From: Allobosea sp. 117
GTDB lineage: Bacteria > Pseudomonadota > Alphaproteobacteria > Rhizobiales > Xanthobacteraceae
DNA: 64,000 bases
Reading direction: 5' to 3'
NCBI RefSeq assembly: GCF_000702305.1
Contig: NZ_JNLC01000002.1
Coordinates: forward strand, 1 to 64,000
The notes beneath the pieces are model-generated. The model saw only the letters and a list, made by a program, of their open reading frames with translations, did no database searches and was not told the origin of the DNA. Below, piece after piece: positions 1 to 8,522 of this stretch. The number at the start of each line of letters is the position of its first letter. Position 1 is the first letter of the stretch. The position numbers were made by a program, and so were the translations under genes.

Positions 1-718
1 GGTTGTTCTCGCCGACGAAGGAGGCGACGAAGGGGGTGCGCGGCTCGGCATAGACGGAGCGCCCGCCACCGACCTGCTCGATCACCCCGGCATTCATCAC
101 CGCGATGCGGTCCGACATGGTCAGGGCTTCGCCCTGGTCGTGGGTGATGTAGATGAAGGTGATGCCCACCCGCTTCTGGATGGCGCGCAGCTCCGCGCGC
201 ATGTGCTGTCTGAGCTTCAGGTCGAGGGCGGACAGCGGCTCGTCGAGCAGCAGCACGGACGGCTCCACCGCCAGCGCGCGGGCGATGGCGACGCGCTGCT
301 TCTGGCCACCGGAGAGCTCGGAGACCAGCTTGTGGCCGTGCTCGGGCAGCGCGATCTGGATGAGCAGGTTCTTGACCTTCTCATCCCGCTCGTGGCGCGG
401 CACGCCGCGCACGCGCAGGCCGTAGCCGATGTTCTCGGCGACCGTCATCATCGGGAACAGAGCGAGGTTCTGGAAGATGAGGGCGGTCGGCCGCTTGTTC
501 GGCCCGATACCCTTCATGTCCGCCCCGCCGATGCGCACCGTGCCGCGGGTCGGCTCGATGAAGCCGGAGATGGTGCGCAGGAGCGTGGTCTTGCCGCAGC
601 CGGAGGGGCCGAGGAAGGAGAAGAACTCGCCCGGCTCGATGGTGAGGTTGGCGTCGCGCACCGCGACGAAGTCGCCGAAGGTGACGTTGACGCCCTCAAG
701 CTCGACGGCTGCGGCCAT
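1..718 (-). CDS. ABC transporter ATP-binding protein, PotA-like (3' end outside window)
   Basis: This is the ATPase subunit of an importer of the spermidine/putrescine (PotA) type; it would couple ATP hydrolysis to uptake through inner-membrane permeases that are not in the window. About 239 residues are visible before the frame runs off the left edge. Walker A (GPSGCGKTT) is at residues 37-45, the signature LSGGQ at 135-139, Walker B LLLDEP at 156-161 and the H-loop ITHD near 192. The start is the ATG at 718. It lies 127 bp downstream of the binding-protein gene on the same strand, separated by an inverted repeat, so the two are probably one operon. The substrate class is inferred from the neighbouring PotD-like protein. 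Confidence 0.9.
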   Translation of the reverse strand, partial: MAAAVELEGVNVTFGDFVAVRDANLTIEPGEFFSFLGPSGCGKTTLLRTISGFIEPTRGTVRIGGADMKGIGPNKRPTALIFQNLALFPMMTVAENIGYGLRVRGVPRHERDEKVKNLLIQIALPEHGHKLVSELSGGQKQRVAIARALAVEPSVLLLDEPLSALDLKLRQHMRAELRAIQKRVGITFIYITHDQGEALTMSDRIAVMNAGVIEQVGGGRSVYAEPRTPFVASFVGENN

Positions 719-747
719 TAGGTTTCCTTGCAATGCGAGGATTTTTG

Positions 748-833
748 GTCGTCATGGCCGGGCTCGTCCCGGCCGTCCACGGTCGCCTCGTCGTCACGGA
801 CGTGGGTGCCCGGGACGAGCCCGGGCATGACGG
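748..833. repeat. palindromic intergenic repeat pair
   Basis: Two GC-rich arms, 748-782 and 801-833, are near-perfect reverse complements of each other, and each also folds alone (CATGGCCGGG / CCCGGCC and GCCCGGG / CCCGGGC). A single unit of the same family lies at 56360-56382. The element sits between the PotD-like and PotA-like genes, where it may trim or stabilise the mRNA. This looks like a REP-type repeat. Confidence 0.75.
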
Positions 834-845
834 CGCTCGTGGAAC

Positions 846-2033
846 TCAGGCCGCCTTGAACTTCTCGGCGTACTGGTTGCGCAGTTGCGTGTACCAGGAG
901 GTATCGGGCGGGCGGCGCCAGAGCTTGGCCAGCGCGTCGTCCGGATAGGCCTCGGCGAAGTTCTTCTTGGCGACCTCGGAGAGGAAGGCATCCGCGCCCT
1001 TCACCACCGGGTTGTAGCCCGATCCGTTGGCGATCATCGCCGAGATTTCCGGCGTGTGGATGAAGTTCAGGAACGCATAGGCCTGCTCGATGTTCTTCGC
1101 GCCCTTGGTCATCGACCAGCCGTCGATCCAGGCGATGGCGCCTTCCTGCGGCGCCATGTAGGTGACCGGCTTGCCCTGCTTCTTCAGCGACAGTGGCGGG
1201 CCGTCCCAGGTCTGGCCGATGACGCAGCCATTCTCCATGAAGCCGGATTTGGTCTTGTCGGCGCCATCCCAGAACTGCTTGACCTGCGCCTTGTTCTCGA
1301 CGGCGAATTTGGTGATCACGTCGTAGATGCGACGCGCCGTCTCTTCGTCCTTGTAGCTGTCGCGCATCCGGTTCGACGGCAGCTTGCCGGTTGCGTCCAT
1401 CCACAGGCCGATGCCGAGCAGCAGCGAATGCGGGCGTCCCTGCATCTTGCCCTTGAACTCCGGCAGCCACAGCGTGCCGTAGCTGAGGTTCTTGTAGTCA
1501 AGCTTGGCGAGGTCGGTGCGCCAGGAGATCGCCTCCGAGCCCCAGCAATGCGGCACGTGATAGAGCTTGCCATCCCAGGTCCACAGGCTGGTCGAACCCT
1601 CCAGCATCGAGGGGATGAGGGTGTCCAGCTTCAGTTTGGAGGTGTCGAGCGGCGCAAACACTTCCAGCTCGCGGAACTCCGGCGCGCGGCTGAAGGAGGG
1701 CATGCACAGGTCGAAGCCCTCGCCGTCCGTCGCCTGAAGTTTGTTGATCTGCTCCTCGTTCTGCGAGAACGGCGTTGTGCGGACCTTGATGCCGGTCTTC
1801 TTGGTGAACTCCGGCACGACCGGATCCGGAAGTTCGTCGCTCCAGATCAGGAGGCTCAGTTCGCCGGACGAGGCGAGAGCATCGCGCACCAGGAAGGGGC
1901 CGCTCGCGAGCGCGGCGCCCGCCCCGAGCGCTCCCTTGAAAAAGGTGCGGCGATTGAAGGCGCGGGCGGCCTCCAGGGTCTTCATCGCCGACGACGTCGC
2001 ATCTTTCGGCATTACATCTTTCAACTTGGGCAT
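846..2033 (-). CDS. Extracellular solute-binding protein, PotD/PotF-like
   Basis: Periplasmic binding protein of a polyamine-type ABC importer, 395 residues. The N-terminus has a twin-arginine-like export signal (NRRTFFKGALGAGAAL, residues 27-42), and the mature part begins near residue 55. The body resembles PotD-family proteins, for example the LLIWSDELPDP start of the fold. The ATG at 2033 is chosen because an AGGA ribosome site lies 9 bases upstream; a longer reading frame extends to 2273 but runs across the promoter region. It is followed by the PotA-like ATPase. The divergent IclR gene and the 2160-2186 element suggest substrate-responsive control. The exact ligand is unknown; amines or betaine-like compounds fit the context. 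Confidence 0.88.
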   Translation of the reverse strand: MPKLKDVMPKDATSSAMKTLEAARAFNRRTFFKGALGAGAALASGPFLVRDALASSGELSLLIWSDELPDPVVPEFTKKTGIKVRTTPFSQNEEQINKLQATDGEGFDLCMPSFSRAPEFRELEVFAPLDTSKLKLDTLIPSMLEGSTSLWTWDGKLYHVPHCWGSEAISWRTDLAKLDYKNLSYGTLWLPEFKGKMQGRPHSLLLGIGLWMDATGKLPSNRMRDSYKDEETARRIYDVITKFAVENKAQVKQFWDGADKTKSGFMENGCVIGQTWDGPPLSLKKQGKPVTYMAPQEGAIAWIDGWSMTKGAKNIEQAYAFLNFIHTPEISAMIANGSGYNPVVKGADAFLSEVAKKNFAEAYPDDALAKLWRRPPDTSWYTQLRNQYAEKFKAA

Positions 2034-2159
2034 GACGGCATGTCCTGTTGGGTGAGCGGGCAAAGCGTCGGCACGGCTCCGGGCGGGCATACAGGCGCCC
2101 TTCCCGGCAGCTCCGGAAGGAATACCGATGACCGGAATTTTGTCTGGCGTTGCGTAGAA

Positions 2160-2186
2160 TAGAATGATATACTGCTGTATAGAATG
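2160..2186. promoter_or_regulatory. Candidate operator, shared with 5619-5645
   Basis: A 27-bp AT-rich element in the binding-protein/IclR divergent region begins TAGAATGATATA and ends ATAGAATG, with a TATAC-TGCT-GTATA inverted repeat in its centre. The reverse complement of 5619-5645 matches it at 23 of 27 positions. It is the likely binding site of the adjacent IclR protein; that assignment is inference. Confidence 0.65.
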
Positions 2187-2337
2187 CAAAGGCAGATTAC
2201 TTGCGTCAAGAGACGACATGCCCGTATTTCGCACTTGCACAAAATTTGCGCCGCAGTGAGCCGGCATCGGCAAATCTGCTCATTGCAGATCATGGAAGAG
2301 GGCTTCCACGCCTAACGCGTGGGCAGGAGGGACAGGA

Positions 2338-3051
2338 ATGGCCGACGTGATGCTGAAGACCAAGGGCGTGGAAGCCGTCGACAAGGCGCTTCACATCCTG
2401 TCGCTCTTCACCACCGAAACGCCGAAGCTGTCGCTCGGCGAGATCAGCCAGCGCAGCGGCTATGTGAAGAGCACGGCGCTCCGTCTGCTCATCTCGCTGC
2501 AGAATGCCGGACTGGTTATGGCGACGCCGGATAAGTGCTATGCGGTCGGCGCCCAGGCCTTCCGGCTCGGCCATCTCTACCAGCGCACGCTGCGGCTCGA
2601 GCAGATCGTGCGTCCGGTGCTGCGGGCGCTTGTCCTGCGGACCGGCGAGAGCGGCTCATTCTTCCGGCGCGAGGGAAACATGCGCGTGTGCCTGTTTCGC
2701 GAGGATTCCTCGCAGGTACTGCGCGAGCACGTGCCGGAAGGCGAGGCCGTCGGCCTCGACAAGGGCGCGCCGGGACATGCCCTCACCGCCTTCGCCGATG
2801 TCGATGGCAGCCGGCGCGCAACCCGCGAGGAACTCGCCCGGTTGCCGATCGTCTCGCTAGGCGAGCGCGGCCCCGATATTGCCGGCATCGCCGCCCCGGT
2901 GTTCGGCGCCGGTCAGGGCCTGGTCGGCGCGGTGACGCTGTCCGGGCCACGGACCCGCTTCACCCAACAGACGATCGAGGAGATGAAGCCGCTTGTCCTG
3001 GAAGCCGCCGGCGAACTCACAAGGGCACTGGCGGGCTCATTCTATGACTAG
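2338..3051 (+). CDS. IclR family transcriptional regulator
   Basis: DNA-binding regulator of 237 residues. The N-terminal winged helix-turn-helix (LSLGEISQRSGYVKSTALRL, about residues 31-50) is followed by a C-terminal IclR effector-binding domain, as usual for the family. The ATG at 2338 is preceded by an AGGAGGG ribosome site. The gene diverges from the PotD-like gene and is convergent with the 2-hydroxyacid dehydrogenase. Matching elements in its own promoter region and in the aldehyde dehydrogenase/aminotransferase promoter region suggest that it controls both uptake and catabolism. The effector cannot be read from sequence. Confidence 0.92.
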   Translation: MADVMLKTKGVEAVDKALHILSLFTTETPKLSLGEISQRSGYVKSTALRLLISLQNAGLVMATPDKCYAVGAQAFRLGHLYQRTLRLEQIVRPVLRALVLRTGESGSFFRREGNMRVCLFREDSSQVLREHVPEGEAVGLDKGAPGHALTAFADVDGSRRATREELARLPIVSLGERGPDIAGIAAPVFGAGQGLVGAVTLSGPRTRFTQQTIEEMKPLVLEAAGELTRALAGSFYD

Positions 3052-3066
3052 GGCCCTCTCCGTCCG

Positions 3067-3088
3067 GGTCGGATGATCCCATCCGACC
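3067..3088. terminator. Bidirectional terminator-like hairpin
   Basis: GGTCGGATG and CATCCGACC form a perfect 9-bp stem with loop ATCC, 15 bp after the IclR stop and 18 bp before the stop of the convergent dehydrogenase gene. There is no clear T-run on either side. Confidence 0.65.
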
Positions 3089-3106
3089 GATGGAAGGCTC
3101 CGACGC

Positions 3107-4069
3107 TCAGTAGCCCCGCCCCGGCTCGACCACGTCGATCAACGCCTGCCCGCCGACATAGCGATCGAGGTTCGCCAGGATCTTGGTGACCAGCCGCTCC
3201 TCAAACGTCGGATCCGACCAGGAGACATGCGGGGTGATCCGCACCGCCGGATGGTCATAGAGCGGATGGCCGGCCGGCAGCGGCTCGGGCTCGGTCACGT
3301 CGAGCGTGGCGAAGCCGACCGTGCCCGCGGCGAGCGCGTTTAGCAGTGCGTCCTGGTCCACGAGGTCGCCCCTCCCGACATTGATGAGGTGCAGCCCCGG
3401 CCTTGCCGCCTGCAGCAGGTGGCGCCCGACGATGTGCCGTGTCTCCGCCGTCGTCGGCACGGCGACCACGAGGTGATCGGCCTCGGCAACCAGCGCCTCG
3501 GGCGAGGCGCACGGCTCCACGAAGGGCTCCGCATCGGTCCACGCTCCGCGGCGCACGGCGCGGATCCGCATGTCGAAGCCCGCCGCGCGCCGGCCGACCG
3601 CGCGGCCGATGGCGCCATAGCCGATCAGTCCGAGCGTCCGGCCTTCCAGACGCCCGAGCTCGACGTCGCGCCAATCCTCCGGCGCGCGGACCGTGATCTC
3701 GTGCAGGCGCTTCTCGCGCGCCAGCATGGCCGCCAGCACGTATTCCGCGATCGCCACGGCGGCGACGCCGCGCCCACAGCTCACGGTCGTCCCGCACCAG
3801 AGCCAGGCCGGATAGGCGTCCATGCCTGCGGACATGGTCTGAATCCACCTGAGACCGTGGGGCCAGCCGTACGGGGGCACGGCCGGCGCCTGCCGCCAAG
3901 CAGGAAAGGCACGGGTCAGCAGGATGTCGGCCTGCGGCGCCACCTCCCATGGCCGGTCAGCGGCAGCGTCGTCGATGACGACCGGCCGGGATGGATGGGC
4001 GGCGACGCGCGCGCCGATCACCGCGCCGAGCTGATTGACCACGACGGGCCGCGCAGAACCATCCGCCAT
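3107..4069 (-). CDS. D-isomer specific 2-hydroxyacid dehydrogenase
   Basis: NAD(P)-dependent cytosolic oxidoreductase of 320 residues that interconverts 2-oxoacids and 2-hydroxyacids (glyoxylate/hydroxypyruvate reductase-like). The Rossmann motif GLIGYGAIGRAVGRR is central. The catalytic triad of the family is visible as Arg in NVGRGDLVD, Glu in DVTEPEPLP and His in ITPHVSW. The start at 4069 lies 5 bp after the aldehyde dehydrogenase stop, so the two genes are almost certainly co-transcribed. Its place in an amine or amino-acid catabolic cluster suggests that it handles a 2-oxoacid product, but the substrate is not known. Confidence 0.9.
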   Translation of the reverse strand: MADGSARPVVVNQLGAVIGARVAAHPSRPVVIDDAAADRPWEVAPQADILLTRAFPAWRQAPAVPPYGWPHGLRWIQTMSAGMDAYPAWLWCGTTVSCGRGVAAVAIAEYVLAAMLAREKRLHEITVRAPEDWRDVELGRLEGRTLGLIGYGAIGRAVGRRAAGFDMRIRAVRRGAWTDAEPFVEPCASPEALVAEADHLVVAVPTTAETRHIVGRHLLQAARPGLHLINVGRGDLVDQDALLNALAAGTVGFATLDVTEPEPLPAGHPLYDHPAVRITPHVSWSDPTFEERLVTKILANLDRYVGGQALIDVVEPGRGY

Positions 4070-4074
4070 GGCCG

Positions 4075-5550
4075 CTACGCCTGGAACGGGGAGACGTAGG
4101 CGTCCGTGAGATTGAGCAGCACACTCTTAGTCTGCAGATATTCATGGATCATATCCGCACCGCCCTCCCGGCCGAGGCCGGACATCTTGTAGCCGCCGAA
4201 CGGCGTGATGTTCGAGCTCGCCCGGTAGGTATTCACCCACACCGTTCCCGCCTGAAGCCGGGCCGCCATGCGGTGCACCCGATTGACGTCGCGGGTCCAC
4301 AGGCCGGCACCGAGGCCGAAGCGTATGTCGTTGGCGATGCGCAGGGCGTCGGTCTCGTCGTCGAAGGGAATGACGCACAGCACCGGCCCGAACACCTCCT
4401 CCTGGGCGATCCGCATCCGGTTGTCGACCCCGACGAAGATGGTCGGCTCGATGAAGAGTCCTTCGCCCAGCCCGGGACCGGTGGCCGGGCCGCCGCCGCA
4501 GGCGAGAACCGCTCCCTCCTCCTTGCCCATCGCGATGCGCTGCAGGATGCGGTCGTATTGCGGCCGGTTGGCAACCGGGCCGATATGGGTTGCCGGATCC
4601 ATCGGATCGCCGAGCCGGATGCCGCGCGTCAGTTCGACCACCCGTGCGACGAAGGCGTCATGGATCGAGCGCTCGACCAGCAGGCGCGAGCCCGCGATGC
4701 AGCTCTGTCCGCCCGAAGCGAAGATCGCGGCGACCGCGCCATGCGCGGCATTCTCCAGATTGGCGTCGGCGAACACGATGTTGGGCGACTTGCCGCCCAG
4801 CTCGAGAATCACCGGCCGCAGGCGCTTCGCCGCAGCGGCATAGACCGCGAGACCACCATCGACACCGCCGGTGAAGGCGAGCTTCGCCACGTCCGGATGC
4901 TCGACCAGTGCCTTGCCGGCCTCGCTGCCGAGCCCCGAGACGACATTGACGACGCCGGGCGGAAACCCCGCCTCCTCCACCAGCGCGGCGAAGCGCAGGG
5001 CCGATGCGGTGGTGAACTCCGACGGCTTGACGACCGCCGTATTGCCGGTCGCCAGCGCCGGCGCGAGCTTCCAGGCGAGCAGGTTGAGCGGTGAGTTCCA
5101 GGGCGTGATCATGCCGATCACCCCGAGCGGCTCGCGACGCGTATAGCTCAGATGGTCGGAGCGATCCGTCGGCAGCACTTCGCCGGCGATCTTGTCGGCG
5201 AGCCCGGCGTAGAAATGATACCACTCGGGAATGCGGCCGACCTGCGCCTTCATTTCGCGATAGGTCTTGCCATTGTCGCGGACCTCGATAGCGGCGAGCT
5301 CATCGACATTCTTGAGGACGAGGTCGGCAAGGCGGCGCATCAGCGCGGCCCGCGCGGGCGCGGTCATGGTGCTCCACGGCCCCTCGCGGAAGGCGCGCGA
5401 CGCCGCCGCCACCGCGGCTTCCACATCGATCGCCGACGAGCGGGGTATCCGGCCCCACACCACGCCGGAAAAAGGGTTCTCCGTGTCGATATAGGTACCC
5501 GTACTCGGCGCGACGTAGCGCCCGTCGATGTAGTTCTCCAGCACTTCCAT
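4075..5550 (-). CDS. NAD(P)-dependent aldehyde dehydrogenase
   Basis: Aldehyde dehydrogenase superfamily protein of 491 residues that oxidises an aldehyde to a carboxylate. The N-loop TPWNSPLN is at about 149-156, the general base Glu250 lies in VILELGGKSP, and the nucleophile Cys284 lies in GGQSCIAGSR; all key residues are present. The ATG at 5550 is preferred because GGAGAGG precedes it; a TTG at 5553 is possible. It is divergent from the aminotransferase over a shared promoter region with the 27-bp element, which fits removal of an amino group followed by oxidation of the resulting aldehyde. The actual substrate is inferred only from context. Confidence 0.92.
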   Translation of the reverse strand: MEVLENYIDGRYVAPSTGTYIDTENPFSGVVWGRIPRSSAIDVEAAVAAASRAFREGPWSTMTAPARAALMRRLADLVLKNVDELAAIEVRDNGKTYREMKAQVGRIPEWYHFYAGLADKIAGEVLPTDRSDHLSYTRREPLGVIGMITPWNSPLNLLAWKLAPALATGNTAVVKPSEFTTASALRFAALVEEAGFPPGVVNVVSGLGSEAGKALVEHPDVAKLAFTGGVDGGLAVYAAAAKRLRPVILELGGKSPNIVFADANLENAAHGAVAAIFASGGQSCIAGSRLLVERSIHDAFVARVVELTRGIRLGDPMDPATHIGPVANRPQYDRILQRIAMGKEEGAVLACGGGPATGPGLGEGLFIEPTIFVGVDNRMRIAQEEVFGPVLCVIPFDDETDALRIANDIRFGLGAGLWTRDVNRVHRMAARLQAGTVWVNTYRASSNITPFGGYKMSGLGREGGADMIHEYLQTKSVLLNLTDAYVSPFQA

Positions 5551-5618
5551 CAAACCCTCTCCTCGCCGTTCCGGCCGTCCGCTCGCCTCGTCGGCTTGAC
5601 GACGTTAGTGCATGCCGT

Positions 5619-5655
5619 CATTCTATTCAACGATATATCATTCTACTCAATAGAA
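5619..5655. promoter_or_regulatory. Candidate operator in divergent ALDH / aminotransferase promoter
   Basis: On the minus strand 5619-5645 reads TAGAATGATATA...ATAGAATG and matches 2160-2186 at 23 of 27 positions. An inverted repeat TTCTATT (5621-5627) / AATAGAA (5649-5655) surrounds it. It lies between the aldehyde dehydrogenase start (5550) and the aminotransferase start (5718), so it could control both. Confidence 0.65.
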
Positions 5656-5717
5656 CGACATGATTTCCTCTCGAGATGATGTCGGCAGATCGCGCAGCGC
5701 AGGCGCCAGGAGCGGTG

Positions 5718-7088
5718 ATGAAGTATTTCGAGGCCAACAGTCCCTATGCCCGCGACATCGCGGCGGTCATCCATCCGCACACGCACCTGCGCCGGCATCT
5801 CGAAACCGGACCGGAGATCATAAATCGGGGACAGGGCATCTTCGTCCATGACGAACAGGGGCGACAATTCCTCGACGCCGCCGCCGGCCTTTGGTGCGCC
5901 TCGCTCGGCTTCGGGAATGAGCGGCTCGCCCGTGTCGCCTATGAGGCGATGAAAAACCTCGGCTACTACCAGATCTTCCGCCACACCTCGAACGCGGCCG
6001 CGATCGAGCTGTCCGAGCGGCTGCTCGCCCTCGCCCCCTGCCCGATGTCGAAGGTGCTGCTGCAATGTTCGGGCTCGGAGGCGAACGACACCGCCGCCAA
6101 GTTGGTCTGGTACTACTGGGATGCCGTCGGCAAGCCGGAGAAGCGCAAGATCATCTCGCGCCGCGGCTCCTATCACGGCTCGACCACAGTCGGCGTCTGC
6201 CTCACCGGCAAGCCGGAATTCCATGCCGGCTTCGGCCTCCCCTTCCCGGGGTTCCTCTACACCGACATGCCCTACTACTACCGCCACCATGTGGAGGGCG
6301 AGAGCGAGGAGGAGTTCTCGACGCGACTCGCCGCCTCGCTGGAAAAGCTCATCCTCGAGGAAGGCCCCGAGACCATCGGCGCGTTCTGGGCCGACCCTGT
6401 CGTCGGCGGTTCGGGCGCCGTGCTGCCGCCGAAGGGCTATTTCGAGAAGGTCCAGGCGGTCCTGCGCAAATACGACATCCTGTTCGTCGCCGACGAGGTG
6501 ATCTGCGGTTTCGGCCGCACCGGAAACATGTGGGGCTCGCAGACCTTCGGCATCACGCCCGACATCCTGACCTGCGCGAAGGCGCTGTCCGCGGCGATGC
6601 AGCCCATCTCGGCGGTGCTGATCAATGAGCGCATCTTCGAAGGCATGCTGATCCAGAGCGATCGCAACGGCCGTTTCGTCCATGGCTACACCTATGCCGG
6701 CCATCCGGTGGCGGCCGCGGTCGCGCTGGAGACGCTGCGCATCTATGACGAGATCGACATGATCGGCCACGTCAAGGCGGTCGAGCCGCTGTTCCTCGAC
6801 AGCCTCGGCGCCCTCGCCGAACATCCGCTGGTGGGCGATGTGAGTGGCTGCGGGCTGATAGCCGGCATCGAGGTTGTCGCTGACAAACGCAGCCGCGAGA
6901 TGTTCCCGGCGAGCGTCGGGCTTCCCGCGAAGCTCGAAGCCAATGCGCTCAAGCATGGGCTCATCCTGCGGCACGTCGGCAACCGCCTCGCCTTCTCGCC
7001 GGCCCTGATCATCACCCCCGAGGAGATCCGCGATCTCGCCGGCCGCGTGAAAGCGCTGCTCGACGACACACTCGTCGAGCTCGGCTGA
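5718..7088 (+). CDS. Class III PLP-dependent aminotransferase
   Basis: Omega-aminotransferase fold-type I enzyme of 456 residues, likely transferring an amino group from an amine or omega-amino acid to pyruvate or another oxoacid. Visible are GSEAND (119-124, phosphate binding), SYHGST (151-156), the cofactor-stacking region VADEVICGFGRTG (Asp259) and the Schiff-base Lys288 in TCAKALSAAMQP. The ATG at 5718 has AGGAG five bases upstream; an ATG at 5676 would add 14 residues but has no ribosome site. Divergent from the aldehyde dehydrogenase and followed after 67 bp by an AbrB-family gene. Beta-alanine, GABA or putrescine-type substrates are possible. Confidence 0.9.
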   Translation: MKYFEANSPYARDIAAVIHPHTHLRRHLETGPEIINRGQGIFVHDEQGRQFLDAAAGLWCASLGFGNERLARVAYEAMKNLGYYQIFRHTSNAAAIELSERLLALAPCPMSKVLLQCSGSEANDTAAKLVWYYWDAVGKPEKRKIISRRGSYHGSTTVGVCLTGKPEFHAGFGLPFPGFLYTDMPYYYRHHVEGESEEEFSTRLAASLEKLILEEGPETIGAFWADPVVGGSGAVLPPKGYFEKVQAVLRKYDILFVADEVICGFGRTGNMWGSQTFGITPDILTCAKALSAAMQPISAVLINERIFEGMLIQSDRNGRFVHGYTYAGHPVAAAVALETLRIYDEIDMIGHVKAVEPLFLDSLGALAEHPLVGDVSGCGLIAGIEVVADKRSREMFPASVGLPAKLEANALKHGLILRHVGNRLAFSPALIITPEEIRDLAGRVKALLDDTLVELG

Positions 7089-7155
7089 CCCCGGCACCTC
7101 TTCCGACGATCCATGACAGGCCGGGCGTGCGAGCGCGCCCGGCACGGAGCCTGCT

Positions 7156-8259
7156 GTGACCGATTCGACCGGCGACAAGCTCGCCGCCCCCCTGCGCCGT
7201 GATGCACTGAAATCACATATTGCAGACGGCCTTCGGTGCGTGATGACACTGGCGGTCGGCGGCATCGGCGGGGCCATCGCCAGCGTCCTGCACCTGCCGC
7301 TGCCCTGGCTGATCGGTGCGATGATCGCGTGCACCTCGCTGGTGTGGGTGACCCGCGCGGAGATCTGGCGGTGGGTGCGCCCCCTCGCCCTCATCGTGCT
7401 CGGCCTGGGGCTGGGCCAGAGCTTCAGCCCGCCGATCCTCGCAGCGGTCGCCTCGGCGCTGCCGACCGTCGCCATAGCCGGCGTCCTCACCATCTGCATG
7501 GGCATAGCGGTGAGCCGGCTATTCGCCCGCCTCGCCGGCACCGACCTGAAGACGGGTTATTATTGCGCGGTGCCCGGCGGCGTCATCGTCATGGCGATCC
7601 AGGCCGAGCGCGCGGGTGCCGATGTGCCGAGCGTCACCTTCACCCAGTCGATCCGTCTCGTCCTGGTCGTCCTCACCATCCCGCCGATCCTCGCGCTCTC
7701 CGGGCTGGCGCAACACGGCAGCTTCCCTGCCAACGCGATGCCGCCCGCGACTCATGCCATGGCGCTGTCGGCGATGATCGTCGCCGGCTTCTTCTGCGCC
7801 CGGCTCGGAAAGCTGCTGCGTTTCACCAATCCCTGGATGATCATGCCCTGCTTCCTCGCCGTGGTGTTCTCGGCGACGGACCGGCTGCCCTCTGGCGTGC
7901 CGGTGGAACTGATCGACGCCGCACAGGTGGTGCTCGGCGCCTCGCTCGGCATCCGGCTGACACGCGACTTCCTGCTGCGCTCGTGGCGGCTCCTGGTCGC
8001 GTCGGCGATCTCAACGCTGACCATGTCGGCGGCGCTGGCCGCACTGGCGCTCGTCGTCGCCTGGCTCTCCGGACTGCCGGCCGCCGCGGTCATTCTCGGC
8101 ATGGCGCCGGGTGGTATGCCGGAAATGTCGCTCACCGCACGCGCCCTCGATGCCCCGGTGGCGCTTGTGCTCGGCTTCCACCTGGTGCGGGTGATACTGT
8201 CCAACCTGCTCATCGAGCCGATCTGGCGGATAGCGGTGAGGATCGGGCTGGCGCATTAG
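7156..8259 (+). CDS. AbrB family membrane protein (COG3180/PF05145)
   Basis: Integral membrane protein of 367 residues with about ten hydrophobic segments. It has the two-fold internal repeat of the AbrB duplication family, for example LPLPWLIGAMIACTS in the first half and ILGMAPGGMPEMSLTARAL in the second. The family is often labelled a regulator or ammonia monooxygenase, but its members look like transporters of unknown substrate. GTG start at 7156 with GGAG six bases upstream. It probably forms an operon with the aminotransferase, suggesting a role in moving a substrate or product of that pathway. Confidence 0.85.
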   Translation: MTDSTGDKLAAPLRRDALKSHIADGLRCVMTLAVGGIGGAIASVLHLPLPWLIGAMIACTSLVWVTRAEIWRWVRPLALIVLGLGLGQSFSPPILAAVASALPTVAIAGVLTICMGIAVSRLFARLAGTDLKTGYYCAVPGGVIVMAIQAERAGADVPSVTFTQSIRLVLVVLTIPPILALSGLAQHGSFPANAMPPATHAMALSAMIVAGFFCARLGKLLRFTNPWMIMPCFLAVVFSATDRLPSGVPVELIDAAQVVLGASLGIRLTRDFLLRSWRLLVASAISTLTMSAALAALALVVAWLSGLPAAAVILGMAPGGMPEMSLTARALDAPVALVLGFHLVRVILSNLLIEPIWRIAVRIGLAH

Positions 8260-8522
8260 AAGACCGGGACGCCAGAGGCAATCTTAAAAAGCGCGACGCG
8301 TCCTCATACTCGAGCACGTCTGAACGCCGCGCCCCGGCTGGGGTCATGGCGAGGATTCCTCATCCGACCAAATTCTCCATCGTCAATCCCGCGACCGGGC
8401 TCGCGATCCTAGCGGACAACCCCGTCGAGACTGCAAAGCACATGGGGTCGCCGGTGCTTGAGGTCGCTGACCAGTCCTAACCCCAGTCATCGAGAAAGGT
8501 CGCGTCGCGGATTCGGAACGGC
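8260..8522. other. Intergenic stretch between convergent units
   Basis: 263 bp between the AbrB-family gene and HyuB. A 44-codon open frame starts at ATG 8346 (MARIPHPTKFSIV...), but it has no good ribosome site and no recognised homology. No clear terminator hairpin was seen. Confidence 0.4.

Noticed and set aside
885..2162. Plus-strand frame of 425 codons opposite the binding-protein gene
   Set aside because: Antisense to a clear PotD-like protein; composition and start unsupported.
5643..7541. Long open frame of 632 codons on the minus strand opposite the aminotransferase and AbrB genes
   Set aside because: The plus strand encodes two clear families here; the antisense frame has the Arg/Asp/Gly-rich composition typical of high-GC shadow frames.
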